Below are positions 8,503 to 16,178 of a stretch of 64,000 nucleotides of DNA, in pieces. Origin of the DNA: Ramlibacter algicola (lineage in GTDB: Bacteria > Pseudomonadota > Gammaproteobacteria > Burkholderiales > Burkholderiaceae_C). Below the pieces are notes generated by a model. It saw only the letters and a program-made list of their open reading frames with translations. It was not told where the DNA came from and did no database searches. Within the stretch, counting starts at the first letter, position 1, and every line of letters begins with the position of its first letter. A program made the position numbers and the translations under genes. Where the stretch lies: positions 3,658,001 through 3,722,000 of the forward strand of contig NZ_JAEDAO010000001.1 in NCBI RefSeq assembly GCF_016641735.1, in the 5' to 3' direction.

Positions 8503-8600
8503 AACGCAGAAGGAAGACAGAAGCGCAGAAGCCACAGGAAGGTCCCCGAGGTCCTCGCTTCTTCTGCGTCTTCGGTCTTCTTCCTGCCTGCCTTCCCTGC
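8503..8600. repeat. Family A long inverted repeat, copy 2
   Basis: Purine-rich arm AACGCAGAAGGAAGACAG plus AAGCGCAGAAG (8503-8530) against a pyrimidine-rich arm CTTCTTCTGCGTCTTC and onward (8558-8596), with a GC-rich loop between. It sits just downstream of the TorD-like gene's stop (8633) and upstream of the formate dehydrogenase promoter region, so it separates the two halves of the locus. Pairing is less perfect than in copies 1 and 4. The outer TCTCAACGCAGAG arm is replaced on the right side. Confidence 0.65.
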
Positions 8601-8632
8601 CGAGAACCCTGCGAGCGCCAGGCAGAAGAAGC

Positions 8633-9250
8633 TCAGTCCAGCAGGTCGAACCCCTGCTGCTCCACCTGCAGGAACGCGCGGGTGAAGCTCGCCAGGCCGG
8701 CGTAGAACTTCGCGCGGGGGTGGGCCTCCACGGCTTCGCACATCTGGGTGGCCCAGGGCTGGAGGTGGCGGGTGAAGAACTCGCGCTGGCGCGTGAGGTT
8801 GGCCACCTCGACGTCCTCGCCCGCGATCAGGTAGCGCATGACCTCGCACACGAAGGCAATGTGGTCCTCGGTCTCCGGCATCGCGTCGTCGCGCGTGAGG
8901 CCGAACGAGCGCAGGTCGTCGCGCAGCTGCGCGACCGGCCGTTCGTTCAGGAAGCCGGTGAGGTACTGCGACCCGAACAGCGACACGTCCGGCTTGCCGA
9001 CGCCGCCGAACAGCGCGTCGTGTTCCGCGCGAAGCGCGGCCTGGTCCAGTTCCCGCGCCGAACCCACCAGCGCGCGCCAGGGCTCCTCGAGGAAGGCACC
9101 GGCGGCCGGCGCCTCCGTCGGCGCGAGCCGGATCGCCTGCAGCATGTCTGCCGTCGGCGGCGCGTACCAGAGTTGCGCGAGCAGGCCGTAGACCTCGGCG
9201 CGCGCCGTTTCCTCGTCCAGCGCGGAAGACACCGGGGGCCGGTCAGACAT
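8633..9250 (-). CDS. TorD/DmsD-family molecular chaperone
   Basis: 205 residues, all-helical. Members of this family bind the Tat signal of a molybdoenzyme and hold it back until cofactor insertion. Recognisable family features are the N-terminal RAEVYGLLAQLWYAPP, HDALFGGVG with the following SLFGSQYLTGF, and MPETEDHIAFVCEVMRYL. Its partner is most likely the formate dehydrogenase alpha subunit encoded 0.6 kb downstream. It overlaps the ferredoxin gene upstream by 8 nt, which indicates co-translation. Confidence 0.88.
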   Translation of the reverse strand: MSDRPPVSSALDEETARAEVYGLLAQLWYAPPTADMLQAIRLAPTEAPAAGAFLEEPWRALVGSARELDQAALRAEHDALFGGVGKPDVSLFGSQYLTGFLNERPVAQLRDDLRSFGLTRDDAMPETEDHIAFVCEVMRYLIAGEDVEVANLTRQREFFTRHLQPWATQMCEAVEAHPRAKFYAGLASFTRAFLQVEQQGFDLLD

Positions 9251-11327
9251 CCTGGATCCTCATTTCGTCCTTCGAGGAGTAGAGGTCGATCACGCGGCAG
9301 TCGCCGCACATCTTCAGGCGCTCGGCGGCCGCGCCCTGGAACATCGGGTGCGCGCCCAGCCTGCCCAGCATCGCCTCGATGGCCTTCAGCGTTCCGAACG
9401 GCTTGCCGCAGCGCACGCAGGCGAAGGGCTGGGTTTCGTTCAGCACGCGCGGCTGGGCGCGTTCCGGCGTGAGCAGCAGGCGCGGCTGCAGCGTGATGGC
9501 GTCCTCGGGGCAGGTGGTCGCGCACAGGCCGCACTGCACGCAGTTCTTCTCGATGAACCGCAGCTGCGGCGCATTCGGGTTGTCCTGCAGCGCGCTGGAC
9601 GGGCACGCGCCCACGCAGCTCATGCACAGCGTGCAGCGGTCCTTGTTCACCCCGATCGTGCCGAACGGCGCGCCGGCCGGCGGCAGGTCGATCACCTCGG
9701 GCTTCAGCGGCGCGAAGGCCACCAGGTGGTCGAGCGCCAGGTCCAGCGTCGCGCGCTTCTCCACGGCGACGGCGAAGCGCGCCGGCTGCTCGGGACCTTC
9801 CTGCCGCGTGGTGCCCAGCGAGCGCAGGCCCGCGTCGAGCGCCGTGGCGGTGCCCGCCTGCAGCAGTTCGAAGTGCGTGCCGGTGTAACCCAGCCCGCGC
9901 ACGACCGCCTGCGCCTGCGCCATCTGCGCCTTCAGGCCGGCGAGGTACTGCGGCGCCTCTTCGTCGGTGACGAGCACGGCGACCTGGCGCGCGCCGAACG
10001 CGATGGCCGACAGCCACAGGTCCAGGCCGGTGCTGGCGGTGTGCCACAGGGCGACGGGAATGACGTTGGCCGGCACGCCGTGCGCGCGGCCCAGGCGTGC
10101 GTCGCGGCCGAGCGATTCGACGAGCGCCGTGCCGCGTTCCTGCGAGTGCAGCAGCAGCGTCGCGTCGCGGCCGCCGGCCTGCGTGTAGGCGGCCAGCAGC
10201 GTGCGCAGCTTGGTGCCCTGCTCCTTCGCGCTCGGGTAGGCGTACGCGATGGCGCCGGTGGGGCAGACCGTCGTGCAGGCGCCGCAGCCGACGCACAGGT
10301 TCGGGTTGACGACGACCTGCTGGCGGTCCTTGTCGCTGCGGATCGCCTGCGCCGAGCAGATCTCGATGCACGCGTTGCAGCCGACCTGCTCGTTGCGGCT
10401 GTGCGCGCACAGCTTCTGCTTGTAGGTGAAGAACTTGGGCTTGTCGAACTCGCCGACCAGGTCGCGCAGGCGCAGCACCACGTCCAGCGCGGCGGCGCCT
10501 TCGAACGCGGGCACGTGGAAATAGCCTTGCGGCTTGGCGTGCTGCACGAACGCCGGCTCCGCGCGCAGGTCGAGCACCAGGTCGAAAGTCTCCGTCTCGG
10601 CGACGGGCGAGCGCGTGAAGTCGATGGCCCCGGCGACCTCGCAGGCCTTGACGCAAGCGCGGTGGTCCTTGCAGCGGGACAGGTCGACCTGGTAGTCGAG
10701 GCCGATCGCCTGCTCGGGGCAGGCGGCCACGCACGCATTGCAGCGCGTGCACAGGTCCAGGTCGATCGGGTTGGTGGCGGACCAGGCGAGCTGGAAAGCA
10801 CCGAGCCAGCCGGTGAGCGAGTCGATGCGGCCGGCCAGCACCGGGAATCGGCGCTCCTGCGCGCCCGTGCCGCCTTGCGCGAACAGCGTGACGTCCAGCG
10901 TGTCCTGCAGCATCGCGCCGGCGCGCTCGGCCGCATCGAGCGGCCCGACGACCAGCACGCGGCCGCCGCTGCGGTACGTGACGGTGGGCACCGGCTCCGG
11001 ATCGGGCAGCTTCGCGGCGGCGAGCAGCGCCGCCATCTTGGGCATCGCCTTGGCGGCGTCGCGGCTCCAGCCGCCGGTTTCGCGGATGTTGACGAAACGC
11101 ACGGGGGCGACCGCGCCTTCGGTGTTCTCCGCGACCTCGGCGAAGAGGCGCTTTTCCTGGGTGCAGGCGACGACGACGGGCTCATTGCCCTTCACCGCCT
11201 GCTGGAACGCACCCGCCTCGCGGCGGCACAGCACCGAGTGCTGCGTGAGCGTCTCACCCAGCGCCGTGCCCAGGCTCGCCGCCTTCAGCGGCATCGTCTT
11301 GTTGCAGTCGCAGATCAGGGTCGGCAT
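9243..11327 (-). CDS. Multi-[4Fe-4S] ferredoxin of the formate dehydrogenase maturation cluster
   Basis: 694 residues from ATG 11327 (MPTLICDCN); longer upstream starts would run into low-quality sequence. At least five cysteine clusters are seen: CTRCNACVAACP with CKDHRACVKACE, CNACIEICS, CVGCGACTTVCP, CTLCMSCVGACP and CVQCGLCATTCP. A further pair, CVRCG and CGDC, is near the C-terminus. Such proteins accompany DUF3305/DUF3306 genes in formate dehydrogenase clusters of many proteobacteria; a role in electron delivery or cofactor maturation is plausible but unproven. Its 5' end overlaps the DUF3306 gene by 74 nt. Confidence 0.85.
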   Translation of the reverse strand: MPTLICDCNKTMPLKAASLGTALGETLTQHSVLCRREAGAFQQAVKGNEPVVVACTQEKRLFAEVAENTEGAVAPVRFVNIRETGGWSRDAAKAMPKMAALLAAAKLPDPEPVPTVTYRSGGRVLVVGPLDAAERAGAMLQDTLDVTLFAQGGTGAQERRFPVLAGRIDSLTGWLGAFQLAWSATNPIDLDLCTRCNACVAACPEQAIGLDYQVDLSRCKDHRACVKACEVAGAIDFTRSPVAETETFDLVLDLRAEPAFVQHAKPQGYFHVPAFEGAAALDVVLRLRDLVGEFDKPKFFTYKQKLCAHSRNEQVGCNACIEICSAQAIRSDKDRQQVVVNPNLCVGCGACTTVCPTGAIAYAYPSAKEQGTKLRTLLAAYTQAGGRDATLLLHSQERGTALVESLGRDARLGRAHGVPANVIPVALWHTASTGLDLWLSAIAFGARQVAVLVTDEEAPQYLAGLKAQMAQAQAVVRGLGYTGTHFELLQAGTATALDAGLRSLGTTRQEGPEQPARFAVAVEKRATLDLALDHLVAFAPLKPEVIDLPPAGAPFGTIGVNKDRCTLCMSCVGACPSSALQDNPNAPQLRFIEKNCVQCGLCATTCPEDAITLQPRLLLTPERAQPRVLNETQPFACVRCGKPFGTLKAIEAMLGRLGAHPMFQGAAAERLKMCGDCRVIDLYSSKDEMRIQDV

Positions 11328-11889
11328 GGGGGACTTCTGGGGGTGCCGGTTCAAGGGGGGAAGCGTCCGACTGTGCCACGGTTTCGGGCGGCAACCCTTC
11401 CGTGGAAGCCCCTGCTTCCGCCGCCTGCCCGGCTTCCGGCTCTTCTTCACGGAAGAGGCCGAGGAACTTGGCGCTGGCCAGGTTGCGCAGCATGGACTCG
11501 GGCATCGGGTCGGGCTTGCTGTAGTCGTCGATGTAGGTGTCCAGCCCGTCCATGACGTTGTAGTGCGGGTCGGTGAACAGCTTCTTCAGCGCCGCGTTCT
11601 TCACCTCGGGCGCGACGTCGGGGGCGACGAACCGCTTGAAGTCGGAGGCGGGGGTGAGGGCCTGGACGTCTTCGAGGGTGGGGGGTGGCTCGGTGGGGGC
11701 GGGAGTGGCCGGGGGAGAGGGATCCGGAGTGTCGAGGCTGCCTCTCCCGCTTGCGGGAGAGGGTTGGGGTGAGGGCTCAGGGCCGACGACGGGCTCGGCC
11801 TCGACCGCCTTCCCCTCCTTCACGTCCAGCTTGCGCCGCGACCAGCGGCCCAGGAATCCTTCAGCCACCCTTGCCGCCTCCACCGCCAT
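11254..11889 (-). CDS. DUF3306 protein, with a family B repeat translated in its linker
   Basis: 211 residues. The conserved block is FKRFVAPDVAPEVKNAALKK to LDTYIDDYSKPDPMPESML, with FLGRWSRRK at the N-terminus as usual for DUF3306. The function of the family is unknown; it tracks with formate dehydrogenase. Residues about 38-51 (PSPQPSPASGRGS) come from a palindromic repeat at 11741-11775 that reads in frame. The C-terminal 60 residues are low complexity and overlap the ferredoxin start. It overlaps the DUF3305 gene by 29 nt. Confidence 0.8.
   Translation of the reverse strand: MAVEAARVAEGFLGRWSRRKLDVKEGKAVEAEPVVGPEPSPQPSPASGRGSLDTPDPSPPATPAPTEPPPTLEDVQALTPASDFKRFVAPDVAPEVKNAALKKLFTDPHYNVMDGLDTYIDDYSKPDPMPESMLRNLASAKFLGLFREEEPEAGQAAEAGASTEGLPPETVAQSDASPLEPAPPEVPHADPDLRLQQDDAAEGGEPGHGAG
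11741..11775. repeat. Family B palindrome, inside DUF3306 gene
   Basis: The core CTCTCCCGCTTGCGGGAGAG is a near-perfect hairpin, followed by GGTTGGGGTGAGGG. The same element is at 47441-47477; diverged versions are at 15257 and 25816. Here it is inside an open reading frame and translates as a Pro/Ser/Gly-rich linker without breaking the frame. Confidence 0.85.
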
Positions 11890-12418
11890 ACGTCTTGCCG
11901 GTGCTCACCTTGGCCGGGTTGCCGAAGCGGTCCTGCAGCGGCCGGAAGCTTTCGGGCCGCTTGCGCTTCTTCGGCTCGGGCACGTAATGCGCGTCGACGA
12001 AGGCCTGCAGCCACTCCACCACCTCGGGCGGCGCGGGCACCTGCTCCACCGTCTCCTGCGCGTCGAGCCAGCGGCCAGCGTCGTGGTAGCTCAGGGTGAC
12101 GATCAGCGGCCGGGCAATCGGCTCGTCGCCCGCCCCCTCGACCTGTTCCATGCGCCACATCACGAACCAGCCCGGGTGGGGCGTCGTGGCATTGAGGTAG
12201 TAGCCCTCGCCGTCGTCGCGGAACAATTCGACCGTGAAGCCGGGGTGCAGCCAGTGTTCCTCGCGCTCGTCGGCATGGATGCGGCGCACCTCGGTGCCGA
12301 AGGTGGGCAGCTGCGGGATCACCTCGTGCAGCGTCCAGCGCCACGGCTGCCACCGGTTGTCGAGGCGCTCGCGCCGCATGACGACGGCGACCTCGAGGCT
12401 GGGCCGCTCGGTGGCCAT
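11861..12418 (-). CDS. DUF3305 protein
   Basis: 185 residues. The N-terminal part (SLEVAVVMRRERLDNRWQP, then VELFRDDGEGYYLN and GWFVMWRM) is the conserved DUF3305 domain; the tail is basic and ends in a Gly run. The function is unknown, but the family is regularly paired with DUF3306 next to formate dehydrogenase genes. The start is 1 nt after the apbC stop, so apbC may feed transcription into this cluster. Confidence 0.83.
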   Translation of the reverse strand: MATERPSLEVAVVMRRERLDNRWQPWRWTLHEVIPQLPTFGTEVRRIHADEREEHWLHPGFTVELFRDDGEGYYLNATTPHPGWFVMWRMEQVEGAGDEPIARPLIVTLSYHDAGRWLDAQETVEQVPAPPEVVEWLQAFVDAHYVPEPKKRKRPESFRPLQDRFGNPAKVSTGKTYGGGGGKGG

Positions 12419-12419
12419 C

Positions 12420-13508
12420 TCAGGTGTCCTTCGAAACCGTGATGGTCGGGAACTTCGACGTGAAGTCCTTGGCCTTGCCGGCCACGCGCACGGCCACCTG
12501 CCGCGCGACGTCCTTGTAGATGGTGGAGACCTTGCCGTCGGGGTCCGCCATCACCGTCGGCTTGCCGCTGTCGGCCTGCTGGCGGATGCCCATGTCCAGC
12601 GGCAGCGCGCCCAGGTACGGCAGGTTGCGCTCGGCCGCGTAGCGCTTGCCGCCGCCCTCGCCGAAGATGTGCTCGACGTGGCCGCAGTTGCTGCACACGT
12701 GCACGGCCATGTTCTCCACCAGGCCCAGCACCGGCACGCCGACCTTCTCGAACATGGTGACGGCCTTGCGCGCGTCCAGCAGCGCGATGTCCTGCGGCGT
12801 GGTGACGATCACCGCGCCCGTCATCGGCACCCGCTGCGACAGCGTCAGCTGGATGTCGCCGGTCCCCGGCGGCATGTCGACGACGAGGTAGTCCAGCTCG
12901 CGCCAGTTCGTCTGGCGCAGCAGCTGCTCGAGCGCCTGGGTGGCCATCGGGCCGCGCCAGATCATCGCTTCGTCCTGGTCGACCAGGAACCCGATCGACA
13001 TGACCTGCACGCCGTAGTTCTCCAGCGGCTCCATGGTCTTGCCGTCCTCGCTCTCGGGACGGCCCTGGATGCCCATCATCATCGGCTGGCTGGGACCATA
13101 GATGTCGGCGTCGAGGATGCCGACGGACGCGCCTTCGGCGGCCAGCGCGAGAGCCAGGTTGACGGCGGTGGTGCTCTTGCCCACGCCGCCCTTGCCGGAC
13201 GCCACCGCGATGATGTTCTTCACGTTGGGCATCAGCTGCACGCCGCGCTGCACGGCGTGGGCCGTGACCCTGGTCGTGATGTTCACGGACACGTTGCTCA
13301 CGCCGGCGACGCCGCGAGCCGCCGCCACCAGCGCCTGGCGCAGGGCAGGCAGCTGCGACTTGGCGGGATAACCCAGCTCGACGTCGAATGCGACGTCGGC
13401 GCCGTTCACCTGCAGGTTCTTGACGGCCTTGGCCGAGACGAAGTCGGCCCCGGTGTTCGGGTCCTTCACGGCCGCGAGCGCGGCGAGGATCTGGTCGGGG
13501 GAGGCCAT
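12420..13508 (-). CDS. apbC: Iron-sulfur cluster carrier protein ApbC (Mrp/NBP35 family)
   Basis: 362 residues. A P-loop ATPase that holds and transfers [4Fe-4S] clusters. An MIP18-like N-terminal domain (about 1-85) is followed by the Walker [11 protein letters not shown], the Asp of [25 protein letters not shown], and the cluster-binding CSNCG. It lies divergent from metG and directly precedes DUF3305. In other betaproteobacteria it is a stand-alone housekeeping gene; here the close spacing hints that it also serves the FeS-rich formate dehydrogenase locus. Confidence 0.95.
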   Translation of the reverse strand: MASPDQILAALAAVKDPNTGADFVSAKAVKNLQVNGADVAFDVELGYPAKSQLPALRQALVAAARGVAGVSNVSVNITTRVTAHAVQRGVQLMPNVKNIIAVASGKGGVGKSTTAVNLALALAAEGASVGILDADIYGPSQPMMMGIQGRPESEDGKTMEPLENYGVQVMSIGFLVDQDEAMIWRGPMATQALEQLLRQTNWRELDYLVVDMPPGTGDIQLTLSQRVPMTGAVIVTTPQDIALLDARKAVTMFEKVGVPVLGLVENMAVHVCSNCGHVEHIFGEGGGKRYAAERNLPYLGALPLDMGIRQQADSGKPTVMADPDGKVSTIYKDVARQVAVRVAGKAKDFTSKFPTITVSKDT

Positions 13509-13551
13509 GCTGCTACTTCTTCCGATGCGAGCCGGTCAGTGTACCGGCCCG

Positions 13552-13557
13552 TAAAAT
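13552..13557 (+). promoter_or_regulatory. Candidate -10 box for metG
   Basis: TAAAAT in the context CCCGTAAAATCGT, 28 nt before the metG ATG at 13586. No good -35 is visible. The same CGTAAAATCG/GGTAAAATCG word precedes the DUF3460 gene at 18324, which supports it as a promoter element. Confidence 0.45.
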
Positions 13558-13585
13558 CGTGGGTTCCCCTGCGGAAATGAGCCCC

Positions 13586-15682
13586 ATGCCCCAGCGCAAT
13601 CTCTTCGTCACCACCGCCCTGCCGTACGCCAACGGCAAGTTCCACATCGGCCACATCATGGAATACATCCAGGCCGACATCTGGGTGCGCCACCAGCGCA
13701 TGGGCGGGCACAGGGTGCAGTTCGTGGGCGCCGACGACGCGCACGGCGCGCCGATCATGATCGCCGCCGAGAAGGCCGGCGTCACGCCGCAGCAGTTCGT
13801 CGCGCAGATCGCCGCCGGCCGCAAGGAGTACCTGGACGGCTTCCACATCCGCTTCGACAACTGGCATTCCACCGACAGCACCGAGAACACGGAGCTGGCG
13901 CAGGCGATCTACCGCGACCTGAAGGCCAACGGGCTGATCGCCAGCAGGACCATCGAGCAGTTCTTCGATCCCGAGAAGAACATGTTCCTGCCCGACCGCT
14001 TCATCAAGGGCGAGTGCCCGAACTGCCACGCGAAGGACCAGTACGGCGACAACTGCGAGGTGTGCAGCAAGGTCTACAGCCCCACCGACCTGATCGAGCC
14101 GTACTCCACCCTGTCGGGCGCCAAGCCGGTGCTGCGCACGTCGGAGCACTTCTTCTTCCAGCTGTCGGACCCGCGCTGCCTGCAGTTCCTCACGCGGTGG
14201 ACCACCAGCGGCGCCGTGCAGCCGGAGGTGCTGAACAAGATCAAGGAGTGGCTGCAGCCCGATGAAAGCGGGAAGACGGCGCTGGGCGACTGGGACATCA
14301 GCCGCGACGAGCCTTACTTCGGCATCCCGATCCCGGACGCGCCGGGCAAGTACTTCTACGTCTGGCTCGACGCGCCGGTGGGTTACCTCGCGTCGCTGAA
14401 GAACTGGTTCGACAAGGGCGGCGCCCGCGCCGCCGGCGAGCCGCGGTCGTACGCCGACTACATCGCCGACCCGGCGGTGGAGCAGGTGCACTTCATCGGC
14501 AAGGACATCATCACCTTCCACACCTTGTTCTGGCCGGCGATGCTGCACTTCAGCGGCCGCAAGGTGCCCAGCAACGTGTTCGTGCATGGCTTCCTCACCG
14601 TCAACAACGGCGAGAAGATGAGCAAGAGCCGCGGCACCGGCCTGGACCCGCTCAAGTACCTGTCGCTCGGCATGAACTCCGAGTGGCTGCGCTATTACCT
14701 GGCGGCGAAACTGAGCGGGCGCAACGAGGACATCGACTTCAATCCCGACGACTTCATGGCCCGCGTCAACAGCGACCTGGTCGGCAAGTACGTCAACATC
14801 GCCAGCCGCGCCGTGAAGTTCCTGCCGGGCGGCAAGCTGGTGGGCGAGTTCGACACCGCGCGCGCCGAGCGCCTGGTCGACGAAGTGCGCAACCTGCTGG
14901 AAGGCCGCGAGTACGGCAAGGCGGTGCGCGAGATCATGGCCTACGCCGACGAGGTCAACACCCGCTTCGACGGCGCCGCGCCCTGGAAGCTGGTGAAGGA
15001 AGGCAAGGGCGACGCCGCGGCGCTGGTCTGCTCCGACTGCATCGAAGCCTTCAAGGTCATGACCGCCTGCCTGAAGCCGATCCTGCCGACGCTCGCCGAA
15101 GCCGCCGAGCAGTTCCTGCGCAGCGGGTCGCTCGATTGGGCGAATGCGGCCAGGCCGCTGGGGTCGGGCCACGTGATCGGCGAATACAAGCATTTGATGC
15201 AGCGCGTGGAGGCGAAGCAGCTGGATGCGTTGTTCGAGGTGGCGGCGGCGGAGACGCCCCCTCCCCAGCCCTCCCCCGGAGGCGGAGGGAGCAACGACGC
15301 AGGCCCGGGAGGGAGTGAACCGGGCGGCGAGCCTCTCGCCGCCGAAATCACGATCGACGACTTCGTGAAGGTCGACCTGCGCATCGCGAAGATCGTGAAT
15401 TGCGAAGCGGTCGAAGGCTCGACCAAGCTGCTGCGGCTCACGCTCGACGTGGGCGAAGGCCGGCATCGCAACGTGTTCTCCGGCATCGCGTCGGCGTACA
15501 AGCCCGAGCAGCTGGTGGGCAAGCTCACGGTGCTGGTCGCCAACCTCGCGCCGCGCAAGATGAAGTTCGGCGTCAGCGAAGGCATGGTGCTGGCCGCCAG
15601 CCACGCGGACGACGAGGCGGACAAGGGCATCTACGTGCTCGAGCCCTTCCCGGGTGCGCAGCCGGGCATGCGCGTGCGCTGA
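13586..15682 (+). CDS. metG: Methionyl-tRNA synthetase
   Basis: 698 residues. Class I synthetase charging tRNA-Met. HIGH is at residues 20-23 (KFHIGHIM), KMSKS at 344-348, and the zinc knuckle is [17 protein letters not shown]. The C-terminal 115 residues form the Trbp111-like tRNA-binding domain ([30 protein letters not shown]). Between the core and this domain is an unusual Pro/Gly-rich stretch ([12 protein letters not shown]) encoded by a degenerate family B repeat. ATG 13577 (MSPMPQ) is an alternative start; 13586 leaves room for the upstream GGAAATGAG. Confidence 0.97.
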   Translation: MPQRNLFVTTALPYANGKFHIGHIMEYIQADIWVRHQRMGGHRVQFVGADDAHGAPIMIAAEKAGVTPQQFVAQIAAGRKEYLDGFHIRFDNWHSTDSTENTELAQAIYRDLKANGLIASRTIEQFFDPEKNMFLPDRFIKGECPNCHAKDQYGDNCEVCSKVYSPTDLIEPYSTLSGAKPVLRTSEHFFFQLSDPRCLQFLTRWTTSGAVQPEVLNKIKEWLQPDESGKTALGDWDISRDEPYFGIPIPDAPGKYFYVWLDAPVGYLASLKNWFDKGGARAAGEPRSYADYIADPAVEQVHFIGKDIITFHTLFWPAMLHFSGRKVPSNVFVHGFLTVNNGEKMSKSRGTGLDPLKYLSLGMNSEWLRYYLAAKLSGRNEDIDFNPDDFMARVNSDLVGKYVNIASRAVKFLPGGKLVGEFDTARAERLVDEVRNLLEGREYGKAVREIMAYADEVNTRFDGAAPWKLVKEGKGDAAALVCSDCIEAFKVMTACLKPILPTLAEAAEQFLRSGSLDWANAARPLGSGHVIGEYKHLMQRVEAKQLDALFEVAAAETPPPQPSPGGGGSNDAGPGGSEPGGEPLAAEITIDDFVKVDLRIAKIVNCEAVEGSTKLLRLTLDVGEGRHRNVFSGIASAYKPEQLVGKLTVLVANLAPRKMKFGVSEGMVLAASHADDEADKGIYVLEPFPGAQPGMRVR
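15257..15291. repeat. Degenerate family B repeat inside metG linker
   Basis: CCCCTCCCCAGCCCTCCCCC followed by GGAGGCGGAGGG. It keeps the pyrimidine arm/purine arm layout of family B and is in frame, adding a flexible linker between the synthetase core and the C-terminal tRNA-binding domain. Confidence 0.6.
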
Positions 15683-15784
15683 CGGCCCGGCGGTGCGGCA
15701 GCTTCAACAACTGCTTACCGCGTCGTCGCGGCCGGCGCATGGCTCGTCCATAGAATGGGCCGGCCCATCCACCCGCGACTGTCC

Positions 15785-15985
15785 ATGCCGTCCCTGCGCC
15801 ACGCCGCCGCCCTCCTCCTCCTGGTCCAGCTGGGCGGCTGCGCCGCGGTGACCGTCATCGACACCGCCGCCAGCGTCGCCGTCTCGGGCGTCGGCCTCGC
15901 GGCGGACGCCGCCATCGGCACCGCCCGCCTCGCGGGCCGGGCGGTCGGTGCGGCGGCCGATGCCGCCATCCCCGGCGACGAGTAG
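15785..15985 (+). CDS. Small predicted lipoprotein
   Basis: 66 residues from ATG 15785. A signal peptide ends in a lipobox (QLGGC); the mature protein is an Ala/Gly/Val-rich amphipathic stretch (VIDTAASVAVSGVGLAADAA). It resembles the small NF038104-type lipoproteins of betaproteobacteria, whose role is unknown. ATG 15755 would add ten residues before the signal peptide and is less likely. It has its own TAGAAT-like -10 candidate near 15750. Confidence 0.65.
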   Translation: MPSLRHAAALLLLVQLGGCAAVTVIDTAASVAVSGVGLAADAAIGTARLAGRAVGAAADAAIPGDE

Positions 15986-16010
15986 CCCGGCGGTGGTGGG
16001 CACGCAGGCG

Positions 16011-16016
16011 TAGACT
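16011..16016 (+). promoter_or_regulatory. Candidate -10 box for leader peptide/SulP transcript
   Basis: TAGACT ends 6 nt before the ATG at 16023, so transcription from it would start on or next to that ATG, giving a leaderless mRNA. The same hexamer is found upstream of the genes at 21687, 24472 and (minus strand) 41484. Confidence 0.4.
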
Positions 16017-16022
16017 GCCCCG

Positions 16023-16121
16023 ATGGCCCTCCAGGCTGCACCCGCCGTCACGCTGCCCCTGTCGCGGCGGCGCCGGTTCATCACCCGCCTGCACCACTGC
16101 GGCCCACCGCGCACGCGCTGA
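16023..16121 (+). CDS. Possible 32-residue leader peptide upstream of SulP permease
   Basis: A short frame from ATG 16023 to TGA 16121. The peptide has an ordinary start (MALQAAPAVTLPL), then an Arg cluster and a His-His-Cys motif near its end (RFITRLHHCGPPRTR). It lies 57 nt before the sulfate-permease-like gene, in the same direction, with the -10 candidate just ahead and a hairpin over the permease ribosome site just after. Cys-containing leader peptides controlling sulfur genes are established in actinobacteria; here the assignment is inference from layout. Confidence 0.45.
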   Translation: MALQAAPAVTLPLSRRRRFITRLHHCGPPRTR

Positions 16122-16128
16122 GCCGGGT

Positions 16129-16178
16129 CCGCGCGGGCGTGCGGATCCGGATCCCAGGTCCCACCTCCGGAGATCCGC
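16129..16178 (+). promoter_or_regulatory. Alternative hairpins before SulP gene; one masks the ribosome site
   Basis: Hairpin I: CCGCGC (16129-16134) with GTGCGG (16139-16144), loop GGGC. Hairpin II: GCGGATC (16141-16147) with GATCCGC (16172-16178) and CGG (16148-16150) with CCG (16167-16169). The two share GCGG at 16141-16144 and exclude each other. Hairpin II buries GGAG (16169-16172), the ribosome site of the GTG start at 16179. This is the layout of translational attenuation downstream of a leader peptide. Confidence 0.45.
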
